This document shows positions 62,044 to 64,000 of a stretch of 64,000 nucleotides of DNA, piece by piece. The position numbers were made by a program, and so were the translations under genes. Each line of letters begins with the position of its first letter. Position 1 is the stretch's first letter. The notes under the pieces were generated by a model. That model did no database searches and was not told the origin of the DNA. It was given only the letters and a program-made list of their open reading frames with translations. Source of the DNA: Prunus persica (taxonomy: Eukaryota > Streptophyta > Magnoliopsida > Rosales > Rosaceae); assembly GCF_000346465.2 (NCBI RefSeq), contig NC_034014.1, positions 5,232,461 through 5,296,460 on the forward strand, read 5' to 3'.

Positions 62044-63945
62044 ATGCCAAGAAGCAGTTTCTCAGGGATGATATCAGGGCCAAGGGTTGACGTGATAATC
62101 GACTTGGGGAACCCCTTGCTCAACCATACCGTCGATGGCTTCTTGAAGATCGGAACCGTACGTGTTTTTTTTTTTTGTAATTTTTTATTTATCCTTAACA
62201 TTTTTGTTTCTTTTCGTAATTTATTTATGTATTTTGCTTCTGGGTTTTGATCTTTGGGATCAATGCTTCAGTTCAGAACTTGAAAGGCGTCGTTTTGTTT
62301 TTCTGGTTTTGTTCAGGTCGCTGCTACAAGAGCTGCTGCAGAGGATGCTTACTCGATGGTCAAGAAAGGTATTTTTTTATTGTCATTATTGCCAGTCCAA
62401 CTGTTTGGTTCCCGAGAAACACCGAGGAAAATGAGAGAGAGGAAAAGCTTTAATCTTGAGTCTCTTATGAAAAATCACTCTTATTATGTGTCGGTTTCTT
62501 GACTCATTTGGTTAAAGTGTTCATCATTTCCTGTTTTAGTCTGATGGTGTTGATGGTGTAATCGTTGTTGAATAAGATTTTTTTTTTTTTTTGGGTGACA
62601 TTACTGATAATTTCAAGTGATGTTTACAGGGAGCATTTCCACTCACGATGCTGAGCACACTGTGAGTAAATACTAACCAGGACCCTCCCTTGTTTAATCC
62701 ACTGGTTTACAATTTTGTTACTTGTATGATCTAAGAGGTAACTAGTAGCTACTTTTTTTAATTTCAGCGTCTTCAGTTTTTTTCTCATTTGGTTTTATTT
62801 AGTTGATCTATTGCTTCTCGGAGGTCTTACTCTTACTGTGCTAATTTGTTAAAAGAGGTGTGTTGTTTATCAGTACACGTCAGAAAAAATCCGGATATTA
62901 TACAATTTCCTAATCCTGCTAATTGGAAATGCTGTTTGTGCAGTTGAAGAAGATGTGTAAAGAAGGTGCATATTGGGGTAAGTAGAGTCATATGTCACTG
63001 AAAGTTAGATGTATCATGTATGTATGCATAAGATTATGTAAATCTTCTGGGAAAATGTTTCCACTTCCTTACTTTTGAACTTGGTGAACCGCATCAACAA
63101 TTTCTTCTATTACACTGACAGGAACTGTAGCCGGAGTGTATGTGGGAGCAGAGTATGGTTTAGAAAGGGTCCGTGGCACCAGAGACTGGGTATGTCTGTT
63201 CTAGTTCTAGATAGCTAGTTCTATTATACCTGAGCTTTTAGGAAAGAGCTAAAGAATGTGGTTCTTGGTTGAAAAGTTAGAACTCTTATGTTCCTCAGAT
63301 ACCTTACTTGGCCATAATTGTGCTACTCATTCATTTTGAGTTTGCGCATGTAGCTTCTGATATATATTTTGTTTCAGATATCTCCACTTACTAATTTATC
63401 AAACTCTAACTTCTATGTTCCTCAGATCCTCCCGTTGCCTTGCTTTTTGTAATTGTTCATTTTAAGTATGCACAGGTAGCTTATGAAATTATATTTAGGA
63501 GATTGCATGGTATTTTTCTTGTGAAAGAAGCTCACGTTAAATCTTTGCAGTCTTTTTTTCTCCTTTTGATTTTAATCCCATATGCATACCAATTTCAACC
63601 ACTAATTCATCCCAGGACAAAATTCTAATCATTGAGACATGACCTAAGAACTATCAAAGAGTTCTTGTTTCAGACTTGACTGTCAGTTTTTCAAAAAGCT
63701 TCAATCATGCCATTTCAAGTTCATGTTTATTTAATAAAGAAAATTTTCGGACTTCAACTAATACTGCTGCCTCTGCTCATTCTTTTTCTTTTGATTTCTT
63801 GCAGAAGAATGCCATGATGGGGGGTGCTTTGACAGGGGCTCTAGTATCTGCAGCCACCAATAAGGGCAAGGATAAAGTTATTGTGGATGCAATTACAGGA
63901 GGTGCCATTGCAACCGCTGTGGAATTCATCAACTATCTCACCTGA
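62044..63945 (+). CDS. OEP16: Outer envelope pore protein 16, chloroplastic
   Basis: Six exons (62044-62157, 62317-62368, 62630-62661, 62944-62977, 63122-63189, 63805-63945) join in phase to 441 bp, 146 residues, the same length as classical OEP16. Start MPRSSFSGMISGPRVDVIID then LGNPLLNHTVDGFLKIGTVA. Later GSISTHDAEHTLKKMCKEGA, YWGTVAGVYVGAEYGLERVR, GTRDWKNAMMGGALTGALVS and DAITGGAIATAVEFINYLT. The GxxxG-rich helices belong to the Tim17/22/23 (PRAT) superfamily. OEP16 forms an amino-acid-selective channel in the outer chloroplast envelope. The sequence looks nearest OEP16-1; the seed paralogue OEP16-2 would carry an extra loop not present here. Confidence 0.96.
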
Positions 63946-64000
63946 ACATGGAAGTATTAAATATTCTAACCGATCTCTCTGCAGATCCAGAAGAACTATG

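Overview
The window is nuclear DNA of a flowering plant, almost certainly a dicot. Its genes have GT-AG introns and plant-specific families, including a chloroplast envelope OEP16, an RLCK VII kinase, a GH17 glucanase, a PPR protein and MBD5/6-type and CXIP4 proteins. Plant repeats (Cassandra TRIM, Ty1-copia, hAT, Harbinger-like MITEs, tRNA-derived SINEs) and long CT microsatellites fill AT-rich spacers. A rosid, perhaps Rosaceae, is my guess from the repeat types and F-box style; the sequence does not prove it.

Left third (1-22 kb). The 5' part of a receptor-like cytoplasmic kinase gene (minus) is followed by about 6 kb of repeat-rich spacer. A nine-exon cytosolic triosephosphate isomerase gene (minus, 8516-11844) carries an intact 617-bp Cassandra element in intron 2. 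It sits head to head with an F-box pseudogene (plus, from 12377). That pseudogene is split by a 5.08-kb copia element (13159-18242, minus, 216-bp LTRs, TSD CTTAT). To the right lies a second, decayed TPI copy (20045-21802). The TPI segment is therefore an old direct duplication, and the decayed copy is a natural empty site for the Cassandra insertion.

Middle (22-33 kb). This is mostly repeats: a 1.1-kb non-autonomous hAT element with an 8-bp TSD, a foldback MITE, a CT tract and a roughly 1.5-kb LTR-like element abutting the promoter of an MBD5/6-like gene (29270-32164).

Right-centre (33-52 kb). A family of small membrane-anchored RING-H2 proteins, probably E3 ubiquitin ligases, is scattered on both strands. 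There are two copies on plus (33739, 35188), then intact copies (43595, 44454, 47224), broken copies (46145, 49968) and a scrap (51765) on minus. An intronless mitochondrial-type PPR gene, a Harbinger-like element and a GPI-type GH17 beta-1,3-glucanase gene lie between them.

Right end (52-64 kb). Housekeeping genes CXIP4 (plus) and TIM9 (minus), a truncated At1g16860-like pseudogene cut by the same LTR family seen upstream of MBD, a kelch-repeat gene and a complete six-exon OEP16 gene.

The genes do not form one pathway. I see no previously undescribed biological system. The most informative features are the birth-and-death RING-H2 cluster, the TPI duplication with its dated insertions, and a copia element whose protease region has been replaced by a copy of its own integrase-RT linker.
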